Below the pieces are notes generated by a model, which had not been told where the DNA came from, made no database searches, and was given only the letters and a program-made list of their open reading frames with translations. Source: CAVPCZ01 sp963702445 (GTDB lineage: Bacteria > Bacteroidota > Ignavibacteria > UBA10030 > UBA6906). Taken from it: a stretch of 64,000 bases of DNA. This document shows, in pieces, positions 47,027-57,180 of this stretch. The position numbers and the translations under genes were made by a program. The stretch lies in assembly GCA_963702445.1 (NCBI GenBank), contig CAVPCZ010000016.1, positions 518,614-582,613 on the forward strand, in the 5' to 3' direction. Within the stretch, counting starts at the first letter, position 1. Each line of letters begins with the position of its first letter.

Positions 47027-49347
47027 TCATGGCGGGGTCGCTGCTCCACGCAAATCTTCCGCTGCGGCAAGGATCACTTCACGCGTTGCGGGAAGCGTAA
47101 AGTGCGGCTCGCGTTGATGACCGTCCACCGCAGAGAGCGCGTCTTTAATGGCCAGCCATGCGGAGAGGGCGAGCATGAAGGGTGGTTCGCCGACCGCCTT
47201 GCTGTTGCGTATGGTGCCCCGCTTGCGGCACGCCGGCCAGTAATTCCACCCGGAAATCTTCAGGAACGTCCCCGGCCGTCGGAATCTTGTACGTGTCCGG
47301 AGAGTGCGTCAGGAGATGACCCGTGTTGTCCCAGACCACCTCTTCCGTGGTGCACCAGCCGACGCCCTGTACGTATCCTCCCTCAATCTGTCCCCGGTCT
47401 ATGCCGGGGTTCAAGGGCTCCCCGGCATCGTGCAGAATGTCCACACGGAGAAACGCATGGGCCCCAGTCAGCACATCCACCTCCACTTCCGTCGCGGCCA
47501 TCCCGAACGCGTAGTAATAGAACGGCCTGCCTTTCCCGGCCTGCCTGTCCCAGCCGATCTCCGGCGTGCGGTAGAATCCCGTGGAACTGAGGCTCACCCT
47601 CTGGAAATGCACGGCCTTCACCGCCTCGCCGAAGGAGATCGATCGTTCCGGATGGCGGGAATCGGCAAGGGCATTCCCCGCAAAGACGACGTCCTGCGGG
47701 CGTGTGGGATCGTCTTTCCGCGCCCCCGTGAGGAGCGGAGCCACACCCGCGGCAATGCGTTCCTTCAGAATATCCAGGGCGTTTTTGACCGCCATGCCGT
47801 TCATGTCCGCCCCCGACGACGCGGCTGTAGGAGAGGTGTTCGGCACTCGCGCGGTGCTCGTCGCATTCACTCTTACACGTTCCGGATCAATACCCAGTTC
47901 TGCCGCGGCAATGCCCAGGATCTTCGTGTGGAGCCCCTGTCCCATCTCCACGCCGCCATGGTTCACCAGCACCGTCCCGTCGGCATAGATGCTCACCAGT
48001 GCCCCGGCCTGGTTGAGGTACGTTGTGGTGAACGAGATCCCGAATTTCACCGGCGTAAGGGCAAGACCGCGCTTCCGGGAGGTGTGCGCAGCATTCCACG
48101 CGTTCACAACCGACCGCCGCTGCCGGTAGGAGGAAGAAGCCATCACCCGGTCGAACATGGAAGCCAGATGGTTCCCTTCCACGGTCTGACCATAGTGCGT
48201 GACGTTGTGCGTTTCCCCGCCGTAGAAATTTCGCGATCGTACATCCGCGGCATCGATGCCGAGAACGCGTGCCACACGGTCAATAATTGTTTCCATCACG
48301 GCCATCCCCTGCGGACCGCCAAACCCCCGGAACGCGGTGTTGGAGGGAAGGTTGGTCTTCCAGACGCACCCGGTGACGGCGAAGTTCGGCACGAAATAGG
48401 CGTTGTCGGCGTGGAGCATGGCCCGCTCCAGAATCGCGAAGGAAAGATCCGTGGCCATTCCTCCGTCGCTGTTGAGTTCGATCCGTACTCCCTCGAGCAC
48501 GCCCCTGGCATCAAAGCCGGCTTCGTAGCGTGAGAGGAAGCGGTGACGCTTGCCGGTCATGATCATGTCGTCATCCCGGAACAGCCGGATCTTGACGGGA
48601 CGGCGAGTGGCCGCAGCCAGCAACGCGGCCCAGCACGCCGGATGGTTGGCCTGCGTCTCTTTTCCGCCGAATCCCCCTCCCAGCCGGCGCACCTCAACGA
48701 CAACGTCATTGCGCGGGATTCCCAGCACATCGGCCACCAGGGCCTGTGTTTCAGACGGATGTTGCGTTGAGGAATACACGGTGATCTCGCGACCTTCTCC
48801 CGGGATGCACAGTGCCACCTGTGTCTCCAGGTACCAGTGTTCCTGTGCGCCCGTCTCCAATTCACCGCTCAACCGGTGTTGTGCGGTTTCCAGTGCCGAG
48901 GCAACATCACCGCGCTCCATGAGCCGCGGTGGTCCCATCAGCAGGCCCTTTGCCATCGCCCTGCGCAGATCGAGCACCGCTTCAAGGGGTTCATACGAAA
49001 TGCGCAGCAGCCTCTCCGCCAGGAGGCACTCCTCTTCCGTCTCCGCGGCGATGAGCGCAACCGCCTGTCCGACACACAGGACTTCATCCCCGGCCAGACA
49101 CGGTTCATCCTTCACCACCGGGCCCATGTTGTTGTGGCCGGGGATATCCCTGAACGAGAGCACCGCATGCACGCCGGTCGCGGCACGGGCCGCCGTCAGG
49201 TCCATCGCGAGGATTTTTGCGTGTGCATGAGGACTGTACACCACCCGGCCATGCAGCATCTGATCGGAGCACAGCCATGTCGTCCACATACACCGCTTCA
49301 CCGGTGACGTGTGCCTCTGCGCTTTCGTGTGGTGTTTGGCCGGCCAT
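47027..49347 (-). CDS. xdhB: xanthine dehydrogenase-type molybdopterin subunit, two frame breaks
   Basis: About 773 residues. The ATG at 49347 lies next to the xdhA stop and starts AGQTPHESAEAHVTGEAVYVDD, the usual opening of the Moco subunit. A slip near 49265 leads into DQMLHGRVVYSPHAHAK. Moco-binding motifs include RRLGGGFGGKETQANH, NTAFRGFGGPQG and GGVEMGQGLHTKI. A second slip near 47215 separates the C-terminus, where KAVGEPPFMLALSAW carries the catalytic glutamate; it stops at 47027. The enzyme would hydroxylate a purine or other heterocycle. Because the essential Glu lies beyond a slip, either the slip is a sequencing error or the enzyme is dead; I favour error. Confidence 0.87.
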
Positions 49348-49348
49348 T

Positions 49349-50818
49349 CTACCCCTCGACCCTGACGCCGCAGTTTGAGACCCCGGAATGGACATCCTCC
49401 CAGAACCGGAGGAGGAGGTTTCGCGCCACCATCATCCGGAAGGCGGCCGATCCCCGCACATCGCTGAGCGGAGAAAAATCGTGCACAAGCTGCTCCGCAG
49501 CCCCGGACACGTTTTCACGCGTCCAAGGGGCCCCCTGGAGCGCCGCCTCGACCCGCCGTGCACGACCGACGGTCGCGGCCATGCCTCCGAAGGCAAGCAC
49601 GGATGATGTGACATTGCCCCCCCCGTCCCGCGTCAAGCGGAAACCGGCACTCACCGAGGAAATATCCATGTCGCGCCGGCGCGAGACCTTGTAGGAACGG
49701 ACAATCGTGCCGTCCGGAATCCCCGGGATCTGCACAGAGGTGATGAGTTCGTTCTCCCCGCAGGCATTTTTCCGGTAACCCGTAATGAACTGATCCATCG
49801 GCACGGCACGCGAACCGCCGGATCTCTCCAGGTTCACCGCGGCCTTCAGTGCGAGAAGCACGGGCAGGGTATCGCCGATAGGCGAGGCAGTGCCGAGATT
49901 GCCACCGAGAGTCGCCAGCGACCTGATCTGCCGGGAGCCGAAGACCGCAAGCATGTCGTGCAAGGGCGGACAGGTTTCCTGCGTCGATTCCAGGATACGC
50001 TGCAGCGTCACCGCCGCACCGATGGAGAGCATCTCCCCCTGTGCGCGCAGCACGCGCAGTTCCGGAATCCCCGAGAGGTCCAGTATCGAGGGAAGATCTT
50101 CGTGTTTCTTTGTGACGCGGAGCGCCACATCCGTTGCACCGGTAAGCACCAGCGCTCCGGGGTGATCCGCCCGGTAGAGGAGTGCTTCTGCAAGGCTGGC
50201 GGGACGGCAGTACCGCTGGGTCCCTGTGTCAATCAGGAGCATATCCGCTGGTATGCTCCGCAGAAGAGAACAGACCGTCGCTTCCTGATCGGTAAACCGG
50301 TCACATCCATCCCCGGTGCAGGCCTTCAGGGCGGCATCGATCACCGGACGGTAACCCGTGCACCTGCAGAGATTTCCCGAAAGCGCGTCCACCACCGTCC
50401 GGCGGTCAGGAACCCTCCCGCGCTTGTACAGGGCAAAGATGGACATGACAATCCCGGGAGTGCAGAACCCGCACTGGCTGCCGTACAGGTCGACCAGTGC
50501 ACGCTGTACCGGGTGGAGCGCGCCGTTCCCCTCCCGCAGATTCTCGACGGTGATGAGCTGCTTCCCGTGCAGCATCGGGAGGAACACCAGGCATGAATCG
50601 ACGGCACTATAGGTCAAACGGCCGGGAGCGGATTCTTCGGCCAGGACCACCGTGCATGCTCCGCAGTCTCCTTCCGCACACCCTTCTTTCGTTCCACGAT
50701 GCCCGGGCAGCGAGCGAAGATACTGGAGGAGCGTTGTGGTGGGGCGATACGCCGAGGATGGCGTGAAGGGAATCCGGATAAGCCGGTCATCAAGAACGCA
50801 TTGAACACAATCCTGCAT
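49349..50818 (-). CDS. xdhA: xanthine dehydrogenase-type 2Fe-2S/FAD subunit
   Basis: 489 residues, intact. The first 160 residues hold two 2Fe-2S clusters: CAEGDCGACTVV and CGFCTPGIVMS with GNLCRCTGYRPV. After a linker comes the FAD domain (ALVLTGATDVALRVTKKHED, LATLGGNLGTASPIGDTLP, then the CO-dehydrogenase-type C-terminal part SSVSAGFRLTRDGGG). This is the XdhA layout that feeds electrons from the Moco subunit to NAD or another acceptor. It leads an operon with xdhB, the PduS-like and the PduT-like genes, and has a promoter candidate at 50846-50876. Substrate specificity is not fixed by this subunit. Confidence 0.92.
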   Translation of the reverse strand: MQDCVQCVLDDRLIRIPFTPSSAYRPTTTLLQYLRSLPGHRGTKEGCAEGDCGACTVVLAEESAPGRLTYSAVDSCLVFLPMLHGKQLITVENLREGNGALHPVQRALVDLYGSQCGFCTPGIVMSIFALYKRGRVPDRRTVVDALSGNLCRCTGYRPVIDAALKACTGDGCDRFTDQEATVCSLLRSIPADMLLIDTGTQRYCRPASLAEALLYRADHPGALVLTGATDVALRVTKKHEDLPSILDLSGIPELRVLRAQGEMLSIGAAVTLQRILESTQETCPPLHDMLAVFGSRQIRSLATLGGNLGTASPIGDTLPVLLALKAAVNLERSGGSRAVPMDQFITGYRKNACGENELITSVQIPGIPDGTIVRSYKVSRRRDMDISSVSAGFRLTRDGGGNVTSSVLAFGGMAATVGRARRVEAALQGAPWTRENVSGAAEQLVHDFSPLSDVRGSAAFRMMVARNLLLRFWEDVHSGVSNCGVRVEG

Positions 50819-50845
50819 GCGGGAAGCGGCGCCTGGACAGTTTTT

Positions 50846-50876
50846 TCAAGGTACGACAATCCCCGGGCACAATCAA
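50846..50876 (-). promoter_or_regulatory. promoter candidate of the xdh-pdu-peptidase operon
   Basis: TTG is followed after 20 bp by TACCTTGA on the minus strand, sharing TTG, spacing and TAnnTT with the better candidates. It lies 28 bp upstream of the xdhA ATG. No operator-like dyad is obvious beside it. Confidence 0.5.
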
Positions 50877-50912
50877 CCTGAGGGCGGCAAATCCCCTCAT
50901 CTCCGACCATCC

Positions 50913-50949
50913 AAAAAACGCGGGGCACCCCCGATCGGGCGCCCCGCGT
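50913..50949 (-). terminator. rho-independent terminator of the S46 peptidase gene
   Basis: A 9-bp stem ACGCGGGGC/GCCCCGCGT with an extended GC-rich inner loop is followed on the minus strand by six T. It lies 81 bp after the S46 stop at 51030 and insulates it from the xdh promoter. This is the most canonical terminator in the window. Confidence 0.85.
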
Positions 50950-51029
50950 CTGTCCTGCCCATATGTTCTTCCCGGCGTGTGCGCTGCTGCAAAATCTCTA
51001 CTCCACCTTCCGCCTTCGGGAACTATCCC

Positions 51030-53129
51030 CTACTGACCCCGGGCTTCCGACATTGCGCCGCCTTCGAGCTCGTCCGCCAGCGTCCCCGCATCATAGAGCT
51101 TCCGCAGGCACTCGATCATCGCCGCCGCATGCACGGACACGCAGCGGTTGCTCTCCTCGGAATACAGGAAACGGCCCGGAAGGCTCTCAATGTTGCCATC
51201 GAAGACCAGTCCGACGTATTCGCCGTTCTTGTTGATCACCGGCGATCCCGAGTTGCCTCCGATGATGTCGCAGGTGCTCACAAAGTTCATGGGTGTTGAA
51301 AGATCCAGCTTTTCCTTCCGTTCCATGAACCGGGCCGGCAGGCCGTAGTCACCCTTATGGTCAAAACTATATGCCCGGTCGAACAGGCCGTACATCGTCG
51401 TCTTGGAAGGGGCATTGGTCCCGTTCATGGGATATCCCTTCACCGTCCCGTAGGACAGCCGGAGCGTGAACGTCGCATCGGGGTATCTGGACTTGCCATA
51501 GACGGCGAAACGCGCCTCCCCGAGCTTTTCACCGGCACTGGCGATCACCCCCGAGACCTCCTTCTCGTCCCGCAGGCGGATTTCCTCGAGCACGGGATCG
51601 ACCTTGCGGGCCAGAACAATCATCGGGTCGTTCGACCCGGCAATCGATTTTGCGCCTCCCTCGAAGAGCTTCTTCCGGACAGAAGGATCGCCCAGTTGTG
51701 TTCCCTTCACAAGCTCGCGGGCGACATCCCCGGCGGCTCTGCCATTGAGCACGATCTTCACGAACGGATCGTCCGGGCCGAGCTTCTCGAGAGTCTCCGC
51801 AAGCCCATCGGCAATCTGCAATTCCTCAAGCTCGGGATAGAGCGGTGCGCGAGAGAAGAGCCGGAACTTCGTGGATTCCAGGTTTGCATCCTGATACGCC
51901 GCCAGGCGCTCGCCGTTGGGTTTTCCACTTTCCTTCGCGTATTGCGCGAGTGTCTGGGCGAATCCGAAGAGACGGCCCTTCACAGAACAGTGGGTTTTGA
52001 GGATGCTCATGCTCCTGGAACGTTCCACCGCCGCCGAGATGGAATCCCACGCACCCGCGTACTTCGCCTTCCACGCCGGATTTTCGTCGACGCGCGCCCG
52101 GAAATCCTGTTCCTCGGCGGCCTTTTTTGCCTGAAGGTTCCTGTCGAGCAGACCTGCGTACTCACCACCCTGCGCCTTGAGCGAGTTCTCGATGCCGAAA
52201 ATCTGTCCTGCCGCCTGACGTGCCTGCTCCGGCCCGCGCTTCGCGTACTCTTTCAGAAGAGCAAGCCGCCGCGCGTACGACTTCAGCTGCAGCGGATAGG
52301 AATGGTCACGTTGATACTCGGTTTGCGCCAGAGTCTGCAGACGATTTGTGGAACCGGGGTGTCCCGGGACGAACACCAGTTCCCCGTCGACAGCCCCTGC
52401 GGTCTTCCAGCGGAGGAAATGCCCGGTCTTGAGCGGCTTGTTGTTCTCGTAGACGCGGAAAAACGTCATGTCCAGGTCATGCCGCGGATACGTGAAGTTG
52501 TCCGCATCCCCGCCGTAGAAGGCGATCCGGACTTCGGGCGCCATCACCAGCCGCACATCCGTGTACTTCTTGTACCGGTAGAGCCAGTATTCGCTCCCCT
52601 GGTAGAATCCGATCACATCGGATCGGAGCCCGGTCTTCTCTTTGCTTTCCTTTGAGATCAGCGCGGTTACCGCCTTGCGGGCGTCGAGCGCTTCCTTCGG
52701 AAGCATGCCGGGCTTCAATGCCGCCATCACACGCTGAGTGACATCCTCCATGGATACCAGCACGTTCAGCTCGAGGTCCGGGCAGGGTATTTCTTCCGCC
52801 ATGTTCTTTGCCAGGAATCCCTCGGCCGCATAGTCCTTTGACGCCGAGGACATCTTCTGCAGCTGGCCGCGCGCCACGTGATGGTTCGTGAGGACCAGCC
52901 CGTTCGCACTGACGAACGCGCCCGATCCGCCGTCGTTGAATCGCACGGAGGAGAGCCGCACATGCTCGAGCCACTGCTGTGTCGGCTCAAAACCGTACCG
53001 TTCCTTCAATTGCTGACGCGGCGGGTTGTCAAAGGTCCACATCCCCTCGTCTGCACGGAGGGGAAGAACGGCATACGTGAGCACAACAACGAGAAAAAAC
53101 AGTGCGCCCGCCCGATGGAATCGGAACAT
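51030..53129 (-). CDS. S46 family dipeptidyl-peptidase (DPP7-like)
   Basis: 699 residues. A signal peptide (ALFFLVVVLTYAVLPLRA) precedes the chymotrypsin-like double barrel of family S46. Catalytic residues are seen as His in VLTNHHVARGQ, Asp in FTYPRHDLDMTFFRVYE and Ser in IIGGNSGSPVINKNGEYVG. Residue 18 after the catalytic Ser is Gly (in VFDGN); by recalled numbering DPP7 has Gly and DPP11 has Arg there, so cleavage after hydrophobic penultimate residues is predicted. The enzyme removes dipeptides from peptides in the periplasm. Family S46 is typical of Bacteroidota-like bacteria. The gene is monocistronic with a promoter at 53187-53217. Confidence 0.93.
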   Translation of the reverse strand: MFRFHRAGALFFLVVVLTYAVLPLRADEGMWTFDNPPRQQLKERYGFEPTQQWLEHVRLSSVRFNDGGSGAFVSANGLVLTNHHVARGQLQKMSSASKDYAAEGFLAKNMAEEIPCPDLELNVLVSMEDVTQRVMAALKPGMLPKEALDARKAVTALISKESKEKTGLRSDVIGFYQGSEYWLYRYKKYTDVRLVMAPEVRIAFYGGDADNFTYPRHDLDMTFFRVYENNKPLKTGHFLRWKTAGAVDGELVFVPGHPGSTNRLQTLAQTEYQRDHSYPLQLKSYARRLALLKEYAKRGPEQARQAAGQIFGIENSLKAQGGEYAGLLDRNLQAKKAAEEQDFRARVDENPAWKAKYAGAWDSISAAVERSRSMSILKTHCSVKGRLFGFAQTLAQYAKESGKPNGERLAAYQDANLESTKFRLFSRAPLYPELEELQIADGLAETLEKLGPDDPFVKIVLNGRAAGDVARELVKGTQLGDPSVRKKLFEGGAKSIAGSNDPMIVLARKVDPVLEEIRLRDEKEVSGVIASAGEKLGEARFAVYGKSRYPDATFTLRLSYGTVKGYPMNGTNAPSKTTMYGLFDRAYSFDHKGDYGLPARFMERKEKLDLSTPMNFVSTCDIIGGNSGSPVINKNGEYVGLVFDGNIESLPGRFLYSEESNRCVSVHAAAMIECLRKLYDAGTLADELEGGAMSEARGQ

Positions 53130-53186
53130 GGAAAAGCCTCCCGGGATTGGTTTAGGGGTGAGTCTGAGTGGTAAGAACGGAATACG

Positions 53187-53217
53187 TAAAGATACGAAAA
53201 GGGGGGGTCAGATTCAA
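53187..53217 (-). promoter_or_regulatory. promoter of the S46 peptidase gene
   Basis: TTG, 20 bp, TATCTTTA on the minus strand, seven of eight positions of TAnnTTTG. The spacer includes a run of seven C. The TTG overlaps the end of the dus gene. The start ATG at 53129 also has GGGAGG seven bases upstream. Confidence 0.7.
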
Positions 53218-54240
53218 CACACGGCGGGAGGATCCTCCGCGACCCGGACGTTCACTGCGGCTTCCGGCGAGCCGGGGGAATACAGCTCGAGGAACCTGGT
53301 GAGATGCTCCAGAATGGGTTCGGCCTCGGTGAACTGCATCAGTTCATTGCGGATTTTTGAAACGTGGGGCATGCCGCGCAGGAATCCGGAATAGTGCTTG
53401 CGCAATTCGATGACGCCGACGCGCTCACCCTTTGAACTCCACGGAAAGACGGAGATGATCGCGCAGCAGCGCCACACGTTCTTCAAGAGTCGGTTCCGGC
53501 AACAGCAGACCGGTGGCAAGAAAGTGTTTGGCCTGAAGGAAGATCCATGGATTCACCACCGCACCGCGGCCGATCATCACCGCATCACACCCCGTGCTCT
53601 CAAATGTCTCTTTCACATTCCGGGGCGTGACAATGTCCCCGTTCACGATAATCGGAATCGACACCGCCTCTTTTATCCGGGGGATCCAGCTGTAGTCCAC
53701 CGTGCCTTTGTGGCCCTGTTCGCGTGTCCGGCAATGCACCGTCAATGCCGCGATGCCGGCCTGCTCGCACATCTTCGCCACATCCACGATCTTGATGCTC
53801 TGCGCATCCCAGCCCAGACGGGTCTTCAGGGTGACCGGTGTGGAGACAGCCCCGACAACGGCTTTCGCCATCCTTTCCATCTTCGGGAGATCCCGCAAAA
53901 GTCCTGCACCGGCCCCCCGCATCGCCACATCACGCACCCAGCAGCCGCAGTTGATGTCGATCAGGTCCGGTTGATAACTCTCCGCCATCCGGGCCGCCCC
54001 CTCCATCGCCTCCACATCCCCGCCATAGATCTGAATACCGACCGGCCGCTCGTCTTCCCGGAAGATCATCTTTTTTGCGGTCTTGGCGGAACCACGTACG
54101 AGTCCGTCCGAATTGACAAATTCGGTGTACACCAGATCCGCTCCGAGTCGCTTGCAGATCACCCGGAACGGGAGATCCGTGACGTCCTCCATGGGAGCCA
54201 GGAGAATCCCCTGCTCGAGTGTCAGTGTGCCTATACGCAT
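53214..54240 (-). CDS. dus: tRNA-dihydrouridine synthase, one frame break
   Basis: About 342 residues. It reduces uridines in tRNA D-loops using FMN and NADPH. The start ATG at 54240 overlaps the GWxTD stop (TGATG) and gives MRIGTLTLEQGILLAPMEDVT. Further motifs are GADLVYTEFVNSDGL, the catalytic Cys in DINCGCWVRDVAMRGAGAG, LTVHCRTREQGHKG and IPIIVNGDI with DAVMIGRGAVVNPWIF. Near 53425 at an AAAGGG run the frame slips; the C-terminal helical domain continues ERVGVIELRKHYSGFLRGM to the stop at 53214. Which Dus class (A, B or C) is uncertain; DusB-like is most likely. Confidence 0.88.
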
Positions 54241-55675
54241 CAAAACACCAATCCTTCCCTCCACTTGGACAGCACACGCTGCCAGTATCTTTCGTACTGG
54301 ACGCCACGCACAAGCACATAGTCATCCAAGGTGAGCTGCTCGTGCGCAAACTGCACACGGCGGAACTGCCAGAGATTCTCGCGCTCCGAGCCGGACTGGC
54401 TGTAGTACCAGTTCTCCCGGTCGAATACCCGCTCTACTCCCTCGGGTGGCCCCAGGATGATATACACCATGCCCCGGTCTGTTTTCCAGCCCTCCTTAAA
54501 TGAGGAGAAGAGCCGGTTTGCTTCTTCCACACGGGAATAGTATTTGCGAATCAGCTCCGCCGCCATTTGCCGATCCTTGACGAGCGAAAGCCAGAACCTG
54601 TCGAATTGACGCCGCCGCTCCGTGACACCTGCTGCCGAATCCAATGCCTCGCGCTCTTGATGATTCATCAGGTAGACCGCTGCCGCCGCCATTTCGTTGA
54701 GGGTCACCGGCCGCGGAAACCCGGCCCCCATGATCGAGAAATACCGGCGGTTGATGAGTGCTTCGTCGACCTCCGAATCCGGTTCCTCAGAACCATGGAC
54801 ACGCATGGTGAGCTGGTACATCCCCTGTGTCAGCCCGGGCAGCGGAACCGTGACGTTGGACCAGGGCTCTGTCACAAAGACGCGGCGGTGTTCCACAAAG
54901 ACCGTGTCCGACTGTTTCGGATAGTAACGCCCCATACCCAGGGCCGTTGTCGCAGTGGAAAAAAACCAGGGAGCGATTGCCTCGGCGGTATCCATCACAA
55001 ACCGCACAACGTCGACTCCAGGAGCCACGCCGAACCGGCCGGTAGGTTGTGCAGCGTCACCTGCGCCGATAACGAATCCCGCCGCTGTGGCAGATGGAAG
55101 GCCACGACCGGAGCGAGCATGCCATGCTCATCACGGCCCATCAAGACCACCCTTCCGAGCATCGCCAGCCCTTCACGCAATTCCGGAACGAGCACGGCCT
55201 GCTGCCGGAACGACGATCTCCCGGTATTCCGGTCCTCAACGGTCGCCTCACAATCGTACACCCCGGGGCCGGCGGGAAGAAATACCTGATGGCGGATGGC
55301 TTTTGTCGTCTGTGTTTCGGCGTAGGCGCTGACCTGGAGGGTCTCTGCGAGCACCCGTTCCGCCACCACATCCCCCGTCTCCCGGTCGCGGAGCAGGAAT
55401 GTCACATCATAGCGCGCCGCGAATCCGCCGGCCGTTCGTAAGTAGGTCACCGTGCCGGCATTCAGGAGTGCGAACAGCTCCACTCCGTACGACTCCGGGA
55501 GATTCGCCGCGACAGCCTCCAGATCAAATGCCGGGAGTCTCTGTGCATAACCGGGGATTCTGCCCGCGGCATCGGCATTTTTGCGGGGGGCATCCGAGCA
55601 ACCCCCGGGAAGACCCGCGAAAAGCAGGAGTGCCGCCGCGCCAGAGAAGAATTCCCGTTGAAGGAACCGCCTCAT
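54240..55675 (-). CDS. GWxTD-domain lipoprotein, one frame break
   Basis: About 478 residues. The ATG at 55675 gives a lipoprotein signal (GAAALLLFAGLPGGC). A beta-rich region with YLRTAGGFAARYDVTFLLRDRE and QVFLPAGPGVYDCEATVED follows. Near 55020 the frame slips, and the protein continues VDVVRFVMDTAEAIAPWF. The GWxTD domain is near the end: FSSFKEGWKTDRGMVYIILGPPEGVER. Such proteins are found mainly in FCB-group bacteria and their function is unknown. It is followed directly by dus and is divergent from the M16 pair. The slip is a single base with both halves collinear, so the gene is probably whole. Confidence 0.8.
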
Positions 55676-55899
55676 GATGATGCCCGTTCTCTCCATGCCG
55701 GGAGTACCGGTGCTCTGTGCACCGCTGCACGCTACCGCACAACCCGGAAGCCCGCGTCACCCCCTGCACCCCGGCGTTGCGGAGCTGCAAAGATGGCTCT
55801 ACTGCCGGGATCCAGACCGTGGTTCCGGAAGCAATAACGCGGATTCGGGCCAGAAAATCAACGCTGGCTATTCCCTCCCCGATTACGGATATTGCAGCC

Positions 55900-57180
55900 A
55901 TGCACCCACTGCAGCTGCCGTTTGAAGAATTCCGGCTCGCCAATGGCCTCACGGTCATCCTCCACCGCGATACGTCCGTTCCCGTCGTCGCGGTCGAAGT
56001 CATGTATCATGTCGGATCGAAAAACGAGCACCCCGGCCGGACCGGCCTGGCACACCTCTTCGAGCATCTGATGTTCAAGGGCTCCGCCCACGTGCCTGAC
56101 GGCGAGCACTTCCGCCGTCTCCAGGCGGTCGGAGCCCAGGTGAACGGCACGACAAGCGAGGATCGAACGAACTACTACGAAGTCGTCCCGGCGGAACATG
56201 CGCCTCTCGCCCTCTTCCTTGAAGCCGACCGGATGGGACACCTCCTTCCCGCCCTGACACAGGAGAAGCTGGACAACCAGCGTGACGTGGTAAAAAATGA
56301 ACGGCGGCAGAGCTATGACAACCAGCCGTACGGACGCGCATCCGAAACGATTTCCGCCGCCCTGTTTCCCCCGGATCATCCGTACAGCTGGCCGGTGATC
56401 GGATCAATGACCGATCTTTCCGCCGCGTCGCTCGATGACGTGCGCGATTTCTTCGCGCGGTATTACGCTCCCGAACAACGCCTGCCTGGTCGTCGCGGGG
56501 AACTTCGACGACAACGCCATCCGCCGCTCCATCGATGAGTATTTCGGGCCGATTCCCGCGGGAGCCGGGTGCCGCCGTGCCCCGGCCCGGGCGCCCTTCG
56601 CTTGGAAACCGACAAGGTCCTTCAACTCCCGGACAACGTCCACCTCCCCCGCCTTTACCTCGCCTGGCACTCCGCACCCTGGCACACACCGGAAGATGCA
56701 GTGCTGGATGTGCTGACCGATGTGCTGAGCGCCGGGAAGAACTCACGTCTCTATCGCGCGCTCGTGCTGGAACAGCAGATCGCACAGTCCGTCATCGCAT
56801 ACCAGCACGGCCTTGAATCCGGCGGAAAGCTGATGATCCAGATCACCGCGCGCCCGGGACATTCACTGGAAGAGCTTCATGACTCGGCGAGCCGGGAGAT
56901 CGAGCGAATGCTTGCGGATGGTCCGGACGATGCGGAAATCCGGAAGTCGTTGAACGCCAAGGAATCGGACTTCTTTCACGGGCTGACAGGCATGCTGCGG
57001 CGGGCGGACGGCCTTGCCACATATGCAACGCTGACGGGAAAGGCCGCAAATCTCCTTCATGCACTCGAACGGTTTCACGGTATCACTGCGGATCAGGTCC
57101 GTACCACCGCCCGCAGCATTCTGACACGCCCGCACGTGCGTCTCGATGTCATCTCCCGCACAGCATCGCCGGAGGCATGA
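55900..57180 (+). CDS. M16 zinc peptidase, active subunit, two frame breaks
   Basis: About 427 residues. The zinc motif HLFEHLMFKGS (HxxEH) lies near residue 50 and the third ligand Glu follows in the DNQRDVVKNERRQ region. The frame slips near 56475 to NNACLVVAGNFDDNAIRRSI and again near 56575 to GALRLETDKVLQLPDNVHL, then continues through the second M16 half to TRPHVRLDVISRTA. The start ATG at 55900 lacks a Shine-Dalgarno but begins where homology to the family starts (EFRLANGLTVILHRD). The stop overlaps the next ATG (ATGA), so it is co-translated with an inactive partner. No signal peptide was seen. Confidence 0.85.

Noticed and set aside
53200..53218. A GGGGGGGTCAGATTC motif like those flanking REP-associated elements
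   Set aside because: Only one clear copy, no palindrome or transposase; it is better explained as spacer and TTG of the S46 promoter. The similar GGGGTCAG near 34283 also stands alone.
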